Both the position numbers and the translations under genes were made by a program. Below are positions 45,893 to 57,515 of a DNA stretch of 64,000 bases, piece after piece (the first letter of the stretch is position 1; each line of letters begins with the position of its first letter). This DNA is from Hetaerina americana (Eukaryota; Arthropoda; Insecta; Odonata; Calopterygidae). The stretch is from positions 2,636,501-2,700,500 of the forward strand of contig JAKTNV010000018.1 of the NCBI GenBank assembly GCA_022747635.1, written 5' to 3'. The notes below the pieces were generated by a model that did no database searches, had not been told where the DNA came from, and was given only the letters and a program-made list of their open reading frames with translations.

Positions 45893-46780
45893 CGAGGACT
45901 GTCAAATAAATACGCGAAATGAGGCCATTACAAACTTTATTTTGCACGATTTAGTCCGCTTCGATTTTGTCCCCTTTAAATTACTCTCCATATGTGCTTA
46001 TTCCATCTTTTTTTCCACTTTTTAGTAAAGCACCCTTGGAAAGTCCTCGGCAGCAGTTAGGCTTTTTTAGTTTTCTCGTCGTTTCTTGCTTTATTTTATC
46101 CGCATCTTCCCAGTGATGTCCCGTCATCACATTTCTGCATTTTGGAGGAATAGGAAAAAGTCGCAGGGGGGTGAGATCTGGCGATTAAGGAGGATGATCA
46201 AGGATCAAGGTGATTGAATTTTTTGCCAGACTACTGGGGAACAATCAATGCTGAATGAATGTGCTAATTTTCCTAAATTCAGTTCATCAGTTATCATTCT
46301 GCCAGCTTTTCGACGATCGTTAAGGATCACAATAAGACCACACACGATCAATGTTGTCGTGAACCCAGGTGGTTGAAGGTCGTCCTGGCCTTGCATCATC
46401 ATCCGTGGTGTCTCATCGGAAATCTTTACGATAAAACGCTTAATCCACTTGAAAATGGATGTTTTCTTCAGAGCATCATCACCGGAAACTGCTGTCAACA
46501 TTTCAGTATTTTTTTGATAAATTTTACCGCACTTCACCAAAATATTTGATGTTGATTCGTTGCTCCGTGATTTTGACAATTTCCACTTTCGACAAACAGT
46601 AAAAACATGGACAACAGAAACTATCATAATTGGCACCATACGCACAGCTCGACGATCCGCCAAGCACAGACGGCTCATTGGGTCTCAGGCAACTAGAGCC
46701 GCTAGTGGGCGGGGCTATAGTCCGCGTCATGGCCGCGGACTACACATGCACCAGTTCGCGTATTTATTGTACATACCTCA
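45893..46780 (-). mobile_element. mar-3 copy 4: deletion derivative
   Basis: Ends GGACTGTCAAATAAATACGC (left) and GCGTATTTATTGTACATACC (right), TA before the left end. The minus strand retains the leader and N-terminal transposase part (VEIVKITEQRINIKYFGEVR, EMLTAVSGDDALKKTS, DRRKAGRMITDELNL) and a relic of the C-terminal part near 45950-46190. The catalytic middle is missing, as in copy 3. Confidence 0.9.
46205..46678 (-). pseudogene. mariner transposase N-terminal remnant (mar-3)
   Basis: An open frame of 157 codons, partly out of the original frame. It contains EMLTAVSGDDALKKTSIFKW, the first helix-turn-helix of mariner, DDLQPPGFTT (a shifted relic of the linker) and RKAGRMITDEL of the second helix-turn-helix. 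It then joins a stretch corresponding to the region after the second Asp (WQKIQSP). This junction marks the internal deletion. No catalytic Asp remains. Confidence 0.8.
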
Positions 46781-47510
46781 TATGTACAATGTCCGGAATC
46801 CTCTTGCAGCCAACGTATGGCTCTTATTTATATCTATCGTTTTGAACAAGGTATTTGTCATTCTTGTGTTATTATTCGGAGAAAATTTTCTCTAGTTTTC
46901 AAGTTTTAATGAGTTTTCCTTCCCCGTACCGATTGCCTTTCGTATCAATTTCGTATCATTCTCTGTTCTTGGTTTAAGTATAAGTGCCTTGCGCCTTAAC
47001 TCTGCGACTCTTGATTGTGTTTTCTTTATTGCTTATTTTCGTTATAGGTACATTTTTGTAGATTTTCACATAATTCTTGCGTGGTCTACCCTACCGTTTT
47101 TATCATTGGTATGATACTTCCATGCCATACTTCGTCAGTATTCTTTGATTAATAGACTTATAATCCCAATAATAATATTTCTCCATATACGGCCGATGTT
47201 AATGGATCAAACGAAACATGATTCGTCTTCTTTGTTCCACTCTTCTACAAAGGAAAACAAAATCTTAAACTTGCTTGGTCCCTTTCTATTTATTTTAAGT
47301 TTTTGTGCTATTTTTGTTTATTTTTTATGGTTTTTGTATATGATTTAGTTCTTCCGTTTAGTCCTAGTCCCTGTATGTCTCATGTGGCCTTCTAACACGT
47401 ATGTTTTACATGAACTTTGCCCTTGTTCGTGCATTGTCTCACGTTTTTCTGGGTCAATACTTTGTCGGGTGCTATCGTGAAGTTACCAATATGTATGATT
47501 TTTACGTGAG
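46781..47510. other. Unassigned sequence
   Basis: AT-rich, no recognisable gene or repeat. Confidence 0.45.
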
Positions 47511-48242
47511 TAGCCTATCAACCTTCGGCAAAGCCCCCGGCCCAGAAGGGTCACACTGAGGGGCCCTTCACTCAGACCCATTGGCAAAGTGTAGACCAAT
47601 TAAATACGTACCTAGGCGTCACCCTCACTCACGACCTCCCCTAGGTGAAACACATACGGGGAATATGTGGAAAAGCTAAGAAAAAAATTAGGATTTATTA
47701 GAAGAGAACTGGGGATATGTGATGAAAAGCTCAAAGAGAGATATGCTATCTGTCGCTGTTTAGGACTAATTTAGAATATGCTTCTGGTATGTGGGAACCT
47801 CATGAAGTTTGATTAATTGGATAGAGTGCAGCATAGAGGAGCTAGATTTGTAAAACGTTGTTATGGTATTTTTAATAGCGTATCCAGAATATTCGAGCAG
47901 CTAGGCTGGGAATCACTCAAAGGAGCGAAGGTTAAATTACAAATTGTAGGTCTTGCATTAAGAATTGGAAGGACGTCCCATTAGCAGTTATTTTCAAAAT
48001 GTATTATTACCCCCATCGTACTACGGTAGGAGGGATCATGTCACTAAAATCAGAGAGATTAAGTGTAGAACAGATAAATTTAAAGATGTCATTTTTTCCA
48101 CGAACGATAAGAGATCATAATGAAATAACGTGTTTCCGACTGCGAAGGGGGAAAAAGTATTCGGGTCAAAAGTAGTCTGTTATGTATTCAGCCCGTGCCA
48201 CACACCCTAACGGTGGCTTGTAGGGTACACTGTAGTGTAAAT
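47511..48242 (+). mobile_element. LINE-B 3' part
   Basis: Broken plus frames contain YLGVTLTHDLP, VKHIRGICGKAKKKI, FRTNLEYASGMWEPHEV (thumb region of CR1/Jockey RT), then relics of GWES, VPLAVIFKMYYYPHRTT, and a 3' tail with GTGGCTTGTAGGGTACAC. Same order as at 20.8 kb. No endonuclease part. Many stops. Confidence 0.85.
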
Positions 48243-49361
48243 AAACGTGGGAGTACTTTTTCACCGGTGAAGCGCACACTACACCTCGTCGCCAAGGTTT
48301 CTGCTTTCTTCGCCGAGGATCACGATTCGTTTCTGGTAACTTAATTGTTGAATAATATGCTACGATATGATGGTTCTAAAATTAACTCACTAAAGAGGTA
48401 TTAACTCGTTTACATGTATCCTATTCCTTGTTTATTGGTGAGAGTTGGTCATCGCCTTCCTTTTTCTGTCGGTGACAGCAACACAGCCCTACAGCCAAAC
48501 CTGCGAGGTGGAGCACGTTGCCCGTGAGTCATCTTCCATGCGTTCGGACTGGACGTATCCCTCCTGCCTCCCCCAAAGCGATTCCCTTCGCTTCGTCTCC
48601 CCTGCTTTGACTGCGGGGCATTACGTCATTCACGTCTTGAGGTTGTACTCGTTCGTCACCTCCTTCCCTTTGAAGTGTCCTCGTCAATACTAACTCTTTT
48701 TGGGCTGCACCTTCTAGCGTTGCGCGGCGACTGAAACCGTAAATTCGTCTGCCAATCGTAGCAATCTTATCTTTTCTCCTCTATTCCTGCCTAGCCTTTC
48801 TTTCTTCCCTGCTATTAGCCTTTCCAATGCACTTATTAAAGACCGAGAAATAAGTTAATATTTATAAATGTTATATGACGAATTTTTACTTTAACCGTGC
48901 GCAGTGAGTTTTGGTAATATTTTAATTTGAATTTAATAAAATCGAATTTTAGATCCCCTTATAAATGTCTTCACCATTTTCTGATGATGCCCGAGTCTGT
49001 GTACGGACGTGACGGGCTTTTTTTTGGGAACAATGACTCATACACTCTAAATTCGAACAACGTGAAGTTCCATACTGACTTTCAATCTGTTATCAAAAGC
49101 ATTTGATCTAATTGGATATTGGCCGAATTTTGAAGGTCCGGGAATGAATTTTTCAAACTTTTTTAACATTTGACTGTGCTGTCACCATCAACAGTGCGGG
49201 AGACCTGAGAAATATTTTGAATGAAACGGTACGAATTTAGAAAAAATTAAAGGGTTGAGTTATGGTTCTCGGAAAATGATCTTGGGCCTGGAAAGATTGC
49301 ACGTGCAAAAGATTCATTTCCCTCTTATTTTGTTTACTATTTGTCGTATTTTTATTGTAAG
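48243..49361. other. Unassigned sequence
   Basis: No gene or repeat recognised. Confidence 0.45.
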
Positions 49362-50306
49362 GTATTCTAACCAGTTAAGGTAGGTTTTGGATGGTCACGA
49401 CTACCGAATAAATATCTTGTGACTCCTAACAAAACACAACCCAGCAACCTACTCCACATTATGGCCCTCTTCATCTCTGTGTACTTCCTTCCTCCCTTCA
49501 TCCCGTCCAACATCCCTATCCTGTTCCTACCCTTTCCTCATTTGCCCGACAATCTGACCTCTATTACAGTCTTCAAAATCCCATTGCCGATCAATACGCC
49601 CTTCATCCATTGTTCCTGCCTCCTTATGATTTCTCTCAACAAACTCCTCTCCTCCTCTCCCACCATGCCAAGTACTTCCTCATTTGATTTCCTTTCGGTC
49701 CATTTCACCTTCTCCATTCTTCTCCGCACCTACATATCTACAATAGCCTACAATCTACGTCTATCCTCCTGCTTCAGTGACCAGATTTCCGTGCTGTACA
49801 TAGCTACGCTCCATACCAAAGTTTTTACGAGCCTTTTCTTAACATCCTTACTCAGCGTCCCTGCCATCAACTCCCTCCTCCTTGTAAAAGCCTCTTTGCC
49901 TAGCGCAATTCTTCTCTTTACGTCCCTACTAATTTGACCGTGTTGGTCCAAAACACTTCCGAGATACGTGAACTGTTCTACCTGCTCTAGTTCTTGCCCT
50001 CCTATTTTAATGTTTAGCTTAGCCTTTTTTTCTAAAAAATCGCATAACCTTTGTTTTATTAATATTGATTCTCATCCCATACCTGTCACACTGAATTTCC
50101 AATTCACCCAGCAATGCTTGCAACGCCTTGGTTAACTGACAAACTAAAGCTTGGTCATCAGCGAACCTAACTGATTTTACGAATTCTCCGCCCACTTTCA
50201 TTCCTACCTCCAGTTCTTCCCTTAATGTCTCTTCAATTATTTCCTCCTCATACACGTTAAACAGCAACGGTGATAATGGACCACCCTGCCTTACATGGTG
50301 CACCAA
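49362..50306 (-). mobile_element. LINE-A 3' part, 5'-truncated within the reverse transcriptase
   Basis: About 945 bp. On the minus strand it starts at RT block B (VHHVRQGGPLSPLLFNVYEE), then the catalytic box C (SVRFADDQALV), NINKTKVMRFFRKK, and the C-terminal region in other frames, ending with the usual tail at 49362. At the codon where three other copies carry TAG, this copy has GAG (ALGKEAFTRRREL). Other frameshifts make it non-functional. Confidence 0.93.
50019..50306 (-). pseudogene. LINE-A reverse transcriptase palm fragment
   Basis: Ninety-five codons with two diagnostic RT motifs: RQGGPLSPLLF (block B) and FADDQALV (box C, two catalytic Asp). This is the region that copies LINE RNA at the target site. 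It lacks box A and everything upstream. It is cut at 50306 by the insertion boundary, and a frameshift near 50019 ends it. Confidence 0.92.
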
Positions 50307-51252
50307 AATTAATAAAGCGTTTTTTGGATGCTTGGTGTTTTTTTGTCTTTTTGAATGTGGTCAACTTAGGAATATCATCAGGGTCGCTGCGAGCTCATTG
50401 TCGTGGGATTGGGCCGAGCCCGAATCCGTGCGACCCGAAGAAGAGGAGATATTTATAGAAATACCTATTCATAAGAGTTTTATTAAGTGACTCATTTAGG
50501 AATAATAAACGCAAATATGGGATTATTTCGAGGGAGCTATTCCTCCATTTCGCCCATCAGGGGCACACGGGAAGACTTCATGATCCGCCGGCTTCCGAAG
50601 ACGGCGACTCTATTGCTCCGTAATTTTAATTTCTGCAATTCTGTTGATACGAACAACATTTTTGCTTCCATAATCGCCATTGCCTGTTCCTCCAATATTT
50701 TGAATTCGTCATCGTTTTACTATTGCTGCTTTGGTCTTGTACATATTGTCTTTTTTTTGGTAATATTTTCGCGTTGTGCCGGAATAATTGCCGGAGTTAA
50801 GTGTCCGATTCAACGCTCCGGCCCCACATTTTCTTTCCCAGTCGCGAATTGCTGACGTTACCGATTGATGCGCGTGTTTTCAGTCTTATTAATAAGCCTA
50901 AATATGGACAAAATCTGATGGAAAGCAAATCACTTGTCAATGTGTTTGGTGAAGGAACGCAGAAACGGGAGACGTCTCCAGATGTGGTGCGTCACGAGGG
51001 GGTATTTGCAATATTCTACAGAAAACCGAATATCCCTTAGTTTTGACGCAGGATGACCTTTGTCTTTCGTCCCCCTTTTACATTCATTGAAATCCAGCCA
51101 GGTGATCGAATTGCTTCGTTTAATAGTACAAGGACTCCGAAGAACCGCGCACGTCAGCGCCCGCTGCAACCCCAGCCCACCCAAGCATCCACCCATGCGC
51201 TCCTCTCGGCAACGGCGGCCACTAAGAAGGGAAAGATTTTGGCGAGTACAAG
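50307..51252. other. Unassigned sequence
   Basis: No gene recognised. Confidence 0.45.
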
Positions 51253-51738
51253 ATTTGCATAAAAAGTATCGATAAAAACATTTTCCTGGCGAGGTCGTGA
51301 AGTGCTGAATTCAGACCGTCGGTAAAGTGTGCGCATTATCACAGATCATATTATTGGCATTGATAAGATGACAGTACCACCATTACCAGTGAAAATATGA
51401 CGATGCGAAAGATCTGCGCTAAACTCGTCCTCCCGAAGGCCTTCGGACGGACAACCAAATGAGTAGAGTCAAGAAAGTGTTCCTGTTTGCGAAGACCTTC
51501 TGCATATGACATCGCGATTATTCCCCAACCCCCTTACAGTCCCGTATTGATACCAGCAGACTAGCAGAAATTGAGGTCCTCCCTCATAAGACATCACTAT
51601 GGGACCCTAAGTCAAGCCGTCAAAAAAGGTTGTGGACGCGTACCCTTTAAGGACCTTCCGCCCACCAGGGAGCCTTTGAGTCGTGGAAAAGCCACAGGCA
51701 AACGTGTCTTTTACCGATACATTTTATGCAAACCATGT
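51253..51738 (+). mobile_element. mar-4 copy 4: deleted mariner derivative
   Basis: The clearest ends of the family: ATTTGCATAAAAAGTATCG on the left, CGATACATTTTATGCAAACC on the right. About 486 bp. The inside is homologous to copies at 2320, 4249 and 12222; the C-terminal transposase remnant is visible only as nucleotide similarity (GACCTTCCGCCCACCAGG, GAGTCGTGGAAAAGCC). No open frame. Non-autonomous. Confidence 0.8.
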
Positions 51739-51844
51739 AGTAAGTCGAAAGTCCTCATTGTGAGAGCGATGATATTGAAGAGAGTGATTTTGATGGCTCT
51801 GGATATTCGAGCGACACATTTTGCTGGGGCCGAATGAAAACCGC

Positions 51845-52128
51845 GAATCCTGCGCCATTCCTTCGCTCAGCACGTGAACACCATCGGCGAGAAACGCTTT
51901 CGGGAGGAGGGCGTCTCGAACGAGGTTCGCCGCTCTTAAACTCACGCTGTCGGCCCGGGGATCGACGAACATCCGCTTGCATTTTCACGTTTGCGCGTCC
52001 GTCGTATTTCCCGCCGCCGCCAACGTGTGCGGGGAAGAGCGGCGAACCTCGTTCGAGACGCCCTCCTCCCGAACGCGCTTCTTTCTCGAGTGCGTTCACG
52101 GGCTGAGCGAAGGAATAGCGCAGGATCC
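51845..52128. repeat. GC-rich long inverted repeat (fold-back)
   Basis: Arms of about 93 bp around a 97-bp loop. The inner 37 bp are perfectly complementary (51901-51937 with 52035-52071; CGGGAGGAGGGCGTCTCG begins the left one). The outer parts are imperfect but collinear (ATCCTGCG, ATTCCTTCGCTCAGC). Its single strand could form a stable hairpin. No transposase remnant or TA flank recognised. Confidence 0.85.
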
Positions 52129-52998
52129 GGAACATTGCGGCTGCGAGGCGCTTGTAAGCGAGGCTGGTGGTGGTCGGAAGTGACCCTCCGGCGGATGACC
52201 CAGGCTGGGCGGCCAAATGAATTAAAGGCCGATTGAAATTCGTTTTAAGATTGATTGACCCTCGGGGACATTCACTTATTTCTTGTTTTGTTTGGGCATG
52301 CTGGTTTCTCAAGTGCATAGGAATGAATGAATGGTTGAATATAATCAACTCGGAAGGATGCACTTAATTAGTACTTGGGCCATTACGTGACTCATTTCTC
52401 CGCCTTGGTGTCGTATGCACGCGTCGCGTGGCGTTCCAGTGGGTCCATTCCCTGTGCTTAGAAGACCTCTTGTCCTCTCAGAAATCACTTGTACGGTGTA
52501 CCCTTTTAGCAAAAAAGATGGCCGATTCGATCCCTGATTAGTATTTACACTAAATATATTTCCCTGCTTGGGGTTCGCATGATTTTCACCGAAAACATTT
52601 AGACTGAGAACTGTGAAGCGCCCTTCGAAGGCGTTTCCTCCGTGTCGGTTGGCCGTATTCCAATTATGATGCATTAAAAGACAGGACATATAATTAAGGG
52701 TTGAATTATTTTATATATTCAACAGATTTAGGCGAGATGTAGTGGCAGTTCTTCAATATGAGAAAAACAAATTTGCACTTTTCCACAGATTTATTTGTAA
52801 CGTGCAACGCGTTTCAGTCTTCAGGTACAAGACAAGATTCGGCCGCGTGCCTTGCCGCTATTGCGGCTTTATTTGCCCTGAGTATGCCTTTAGTTGGCTT
52901 TTGCTCTATGTCTCTTTTTTACATGCCAGTTTCTTATTTATAATTTCAGTTGTACTTCTTGATTTTGAAATCTTACCAAGATTTTGGTATTTGTCATT
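52129..52998. other. Unassigned sequence
   Basis: No gene or repeat recognised. Confidence 0.45.
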
Positions 52999-53431
52999 TT
53001 AAAATTTTAAAATATCATACGGTCTTTTGTATTTGTCAAATTCAGTACCTTTATCAATTTTGGTGTAGGCCAATGCCGTGCTTTCATTTTCCTTCAGGTC
53101 CTCATAATATTTGTGGCATAATTTTTTGGTGATTTCTCTGAGGTCGTCCTCTAGTGCAATTTGTTCATATATATATATCCTTATTTTTAACCCTTGGTTT
53201 GATACGATGCATTGCCCTAAGTATATTTCTTTCAGTTATTTCTAGTTTTTTAAATCTACCCTTACATATCAGTCCTATGCAGGCTGGAGCTGCATATGTC
53301 AGCACCGGACGAATTACTGTATTACAAATGTAGTTTTTAATTTCCGGAGGTGTCGCATTATTTTTTAGGGTAGGGTCTAATCCTGCCAAGCTCGCGTAAG
53401 CCTTGCTCGAGAAGGGTGGAGTCAATAGCAA
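52999..53431 (-). pseudogene. Jockey-like LINE reverse transcriptase C-terminal remnant
   Basis: The minus strand reads AGLDPTLKNNATPPEIKNYI, NTVIRPVLTYAAPACIG, RFKKLEITERNILRAMHRI, then after a frame change at a (TA) run EQIALEDDLREITKKLCHKY to YDILKF and a stop at 52999. The IRPVLTYAAPxxG and LxxxxxxILRxx pattern is the tail of Jockey-clade RTs (Y...LRPVLTYAAPVWG). It has no palm domain and is a short relic, distinct from LINE-A and LINE-B. Confidence 0.8.
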
Positions 53432-54084
53432 TAGAGTGAGAGTTTCTTTTTTTGCTGTGGAAACGGGATTCTGAGGAGAGGAGAGTGGTTTACAAAAATA
53501 TTGTCGTTGAAATAAAATTCATATTTCATTTTACAATTTCAAGTTGCACTAATATATATAGTCATTTGCCCTTATTTTCGTAGTGTAGAATCTCCAGATT
53601 AAATTCACATGAGTGGGGTAATTTTAGTATATGCTTAGATAATTACTTTAAATAAATATTAAAGTAATTTATTAAAAAGGCAGCCCATGCGTCTGTAAGT
53701 GAACGCTCTTCGTGACTTACCATCTCGTGAGTGCTCTTGGGCTCGAAATCCGATGGTGAACAAGTCTTCGTCGGGTCCGCGATTCGATCTGTCCTACAGC
53801 CTTATCTTAATCCTCGGAGCAAGCATAAGGAGGATGCGTGTATTCTTATTTTGCCGCCTTTCTCAACCCCCCAAAACCCATATTGCAAATAATAACGGCA
53901 TCCCATTCCCCTTCCCTCTCGGCAACCCAAACGGCGAGCGTCACCACGGCGAATCTCTTCCCACCCGCGTAACGAAGGAAAACGTGACAGAGAGCGAAAT
54001 AAAGGTTGGATTTTGATTGAACCCGCCCAATGTGTCATATTAGTTCATCTTTCAATAGCGAGCGATGACAAATATTTAGTTATT
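53432..54084. other. Unassigned sequence
   Basis: No gene or repeat recognised. A 105-codon plus frame at 53699-54016 has no known similarity. Confidence 0.4.
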
Positions 54085-54117
54085 TATATTAGTACCCTGA
54101 AAATATTAAGCGAGAGA

Positions 54118-54932
54118 TGGAAAGGGGAAAAATAGATATTTTAGATCTATGCGAGGTGAGATAGAAGGTTAGCGGGGATTACTGGAGTGATAATTACAGA
54201 ATAATATACAGCGACGGGGACGAGAACCAACGAGGGGTTGCGATAGTATTAAATGAAGAGGTAGGAAGAAGCGTAGTCAACATAGAGCAGGTAACGGATA
54301 GAACACTACTAGTAGAGATAAAAGCAGAACCGACGAACTTAGTTATTATTCAGGTATACATGCCACCGAGCAACCATAAGGAATAAGAGGTCGATAGGAT
54401 ATACGATCAGTTAGAGGACATAATCGCGTGTGTTCCTGCAGGGAAACATTTGATAGCGATGGGGGATTGGAATGCGACGGTAGGCGAAGGGAGAGAAGGT
54501 GATGAGGTCGGGGACTACGGTTTAGGTACGAGGAATGACCGCGGGGAGAAAGCAATTGAGTTCTGCAGGAGACAGGGGCTAGTCATCACCAGCACTTGGT
54601 TTAGACACCACAAAAGACGCAGGTATACATGGAAAATGCAAGGTGACTTAAAAAGGCATCAGCTAGATTATATCCTGGTTTGACAAAGGTTTAATAACAG
54701 TGTGATAAATTCGCACAGCTTCCCGGGAGCGTATGCGGACTATGACCACAATTTAGTTCTTATGGAATGTAGCGTCCGTTTCAAAAAGATAAGGCAGGGG
54801 CGGCGGGTTAGAAAATGGAATGTAGAAGAATTTAATGGATTGAAAAGGAAGGAGTACCAACAGGCTGTAGAGGAAATCATGGAGGATAGCAAAGAGCTAA
54901 GTACTATCGAAGAAAAATGGGAAAGTATCTAG
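54118..54932 (+). pseudogene. LINE-A APE-type endonuclease region
   Basis: The endonuclease nicks target DNA to start reverse transcription. Readable: ERGKIDILDLCEVR, GVAIVLNEEVGRSV, VIIQVYMPPSNHKE (then a stop), GKHLIAMGDWNATVGEGREG with the metal-binding GDWN box, DYGLGTRNDRGEKAIEFC, RRRYTWKMQGDLKRHQLDYI, then after a stop YADYDHNLVLMEC with the D-H catalytic pair. This pattern (GDWNA, RRRYTW, QLDYIL, DHNL) is the APE domain common in arthropod LINEs. The residues expected at the active site are largely present, but three stops interrupt the frame. Confidence 0.92.
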
Positions 54933-55193
54933 AAAGGGTTATCTAAAGCCGCAAAAGACACTATTGGAACCGTTCACGCGAAACGGACTAGGAAACCATG
55001 GATCACAGATGAGATTATTACAAAGATGAATGAGAGGAGAAAATGGAAAAATGTAAATACAGAATTAGGCAAAATGAAGTAGAAAGAGTTGGAGCATAAA
55101 TTGAGGCGGGTGACAAATTAAGCAAAAGAAGCATGGTGGAAGACGCAGTGCGAGGATATGGAAAGTTTGCAGAGGTAGGGTGAAATTGGTGCG

Positions 55194-56005
55194 TTGTACA
55201 GCAAAGTTAAGACAAGAGAGATAGATATAGAAGAACTGTATAGTAAAGAACTTAGACCAGCAAAGTTAGACATAGAAAAGAAACATAACGTAGAGGGCCG
55301 AACGAAAGATAACTTAGGTCCAAGCATACTCGACGATGGGATAGAAAGGGCATTAAGGGGGATGAAGCTAAATAAGGCCGTGGGGGTGGATAACATTCCT
55401 GCGGAACTACTGAAATGTTTAGGAAAATGTGGGAGGAAGAGGCTATATGGGCTGATTCGTAGCATCTATGAGGAAGGAATCTGGCCGGAAGACTTCGTGA
55501 GATCAGTTTTAGTTCCTATTTCGAAAAAGGTAAAGGCTTTCATACATGTGAGGACTACAGGACATTAAGTTTGATACCCCACGCAGCTAAAGTTGTTCTC
55601 AGGATCAAAAACAAAAGGATAGAGAGTAGGGCAAATGATTACTTAGGGGATGACCAGTTTGAATTTAGGAAGTGGAGAGGAACGCGTGATACCATAGCAG
55701 TAATGAGATTATTAATCGAGAGGAATATAGAATACAACCAGGAGGTATTTGCCTGTTTCGTAGATTTCGAAAAAGCGTTTGATAGAGTGAATTGGGAAAA
55801 ACTAATGAATATACTGCAGAAAATAGGAATAGATTGGAGGGAAAGGAGGCTAATCCGCAACCTGTGCATGTCTCAGACTACTCAGGTGTGGGTTGGAAAC
55901 GTAGAGTCCGGATGGGCAGTATTAGGAAGAGGTGTAAGGCAGGGTTGCCGATTATCACCGTTGCTGTTCGACCTGTATGCAGAGGAAATGATTAAAGAGG
56001 CATGA
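55194..56005 (+). pseudogene. LINE-A reverse transcriptase region, boxes A and B
   Basis: Two open pieces with a frame change near 55565. First: IERALRGMKLNKAVGVDNIP, AELLKCLGKCG and IYEEGIWPEDFVRSVLVPI, the finger motifs of a non-LTR RT. Second: RANDYLGDDQFEFRK, AVMRLLIERNIEYNQEVF, ACFVDFEKAFDRVNWEKLMN with the first catalytic Asp (box A), then GRGVRQGCRLSPLLFDLYAE (box B). Box C follows in another frame near 56077 (FADDQAL). All three catalytic positions remain visible, but the frame is broken. Confidence 0.93.
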
Positions 56006-56139
56006 AGGTAGAACTGGAGGTAGGAATCATAAGTAAGGAAAAGTGGGCGGGGAATTTGTAAAATCAGTTAGGTTTGCTGATGACCAAGCTTTAGTTTTCA
56101 GTCAGCAAAGGGGTTGCAAACATTGCTGAGTTAATTGGA

Positions 56140-56760
56140 AATGCAGTGCGACAGGTATGGGATGAGAATCAATATTAATAAAACAAAGGTTATGCGATTT
56201 TTCAGAAAGAAAAAGGCTACGCTAGACATTAAAATAGGGGGCAAAAACTAGAGCAGGTAGAGAAGTTTACGTATCTCGGTAGTGTTTTGGACCAACACGG
56301 TCAAAGTAGTAGGGACGTAAGGAGAAGAATTGCGCTAGGCAAATAGGCTTTCATAAGGAGGAGGGAGTTGATGACAAGGACGTTTAGTAAGGATATTAAG
56401 AAAAGATACGTACGGCGCGGAAACGTGGTAATTGAAGCAGGAGGATAGACGTAGATTGGAGGCTTTTGAAATGTGGGTGTGGAGAAGAATGGAGAAGGTG
56501 AAATGGACAGAGAAGAAAACAAACGAGGAAGTACTTGGTATGGTGGGCGAAGAGAGGGGTTTTTTGGGAGCAATCCTATGGAGGCAGGAAAGGTGGATGA
56601 AGGGGGTGTTGACCGGCAGTTGGATGTTGAAGACTGTAATAGAGGGGATAATGTTAGGCAAATGAGGAAAGGGCAGGAACAGGATAGGGATGTTGGACGG
56701 AATGGAGGAAGGAAGGAAGTACTCAGAGATGAAGAGGGCCCTGATGTAGACTACCTGTAG
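56140..56760 (+). pseudogene. LINE-A post-RT C-terminal region
   Basis: Frame-shifted pieces: MRININKTKVMRFFRKKKAT, FTYLGS-like sequence, RRRIALGK then TAG at 56346-56348, FIRRRELMTRTFSKDIKKR, and QEDRRRLEAFEMWVWRRMEK to the region GGRKYSEMK. The TAG is the one shared with the copies at 28.75 and 63.8 kb. A short deletion joins KDIKKR to the middle of the next segment (AAATAC lost relatives at 56405). Confidence 0.88.
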
Positions 56761-56868
56761 GTTGCTGGATTGTGGTGTTTTAGGAGTCACAAAATATTTA
56801 TTTGGTAGTTGTGTCCATCCAAAACCTCCCTTCGCCGGTAGATTACTGAGTAGTAATAATTAGTGCCC

Positions 56869-57515
56869 TGTGAGTAACCGCTGGCTTGTTTGGCAGTGGA
56901 TAAATAACACGCCACAATAAATTTGACCTGAATATGACCCTACCGTGGTCGGACAATGTTATTCTCATCTCTTATAGAACCTGGAAAAAATGACATTTAG
57001 AATCCATCCGTTCGAAATTTGGTCTTTCTATACTTTTATTGACATAATCTCTCCTACCTTAGTACGATATGGGTAATAATACATTTTCAATATCACTGCT
57101 AAGGAGACGTTCTTTCAGTTTATGCATGAGATTTGATCTGTAATATAACCGTCGGCCCGTTAGCTATTCCCAGCATTCCTCTAATATTTTGCATACGCTA
57201 CCAAGTTTATCATAACAGCGTTTTACTAGTATAATGATTCTCTACGCTGCTCGCGATCAAATTCGGTAATTTATCCAACTTCATGAGGATCCCATAATGT
57301 GCTATACTAGCAGTATATTTTATAAATGAGGCCTAACCAGCGACAGATAATATTTCTCTTTGACCTTTTCATCACATATACCCAGTACTCTTCTAATACA
57401 TCCTAATTTTTGTCAGCTGATCCTCATACCCCCCGTATGTGTTTCGCCCAGGAGAGGTCGCGAGAGAGGGTAACGCCTAAGAATTTAGTCGAGTCAACAC
57501 TGTCATCACCCATCA
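56869..57515 (-). mobile_element. LINE-B 3' part (minus)
   Basis: 3' tail at 56869 with GGCTTGTTTGGCAGTGG. The minus strand then gives relics of the LGWES region and, near 57430-57515, SVDSTKFLGVTLSRDLSWAK and HIRGV, the post-palm RT region. It stops abruptly at 57515, where sequence of the opposite orientation begins. Confidence 0.82.

Larger units (their letters stand above)
54085..56868 (+). mobile_element. LINE-A, longest copy (endonuclease to 3' tail)
   Basis: About 2.8 kb, 5'-truncated near the start of the endonuclease. It carries in order APE endonuclease, RT and C-terminal region, then the 3' tail (GTGTCCATCCAAAACC, GCCGGTAGATTACTG). It is a dead copy with stops at 54387, 54682, 54930 and beyond and several frameshifts, but all domains can be recognised. 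This copy defines the family for the six shorter fragments in this window. Confidence 0.95.
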
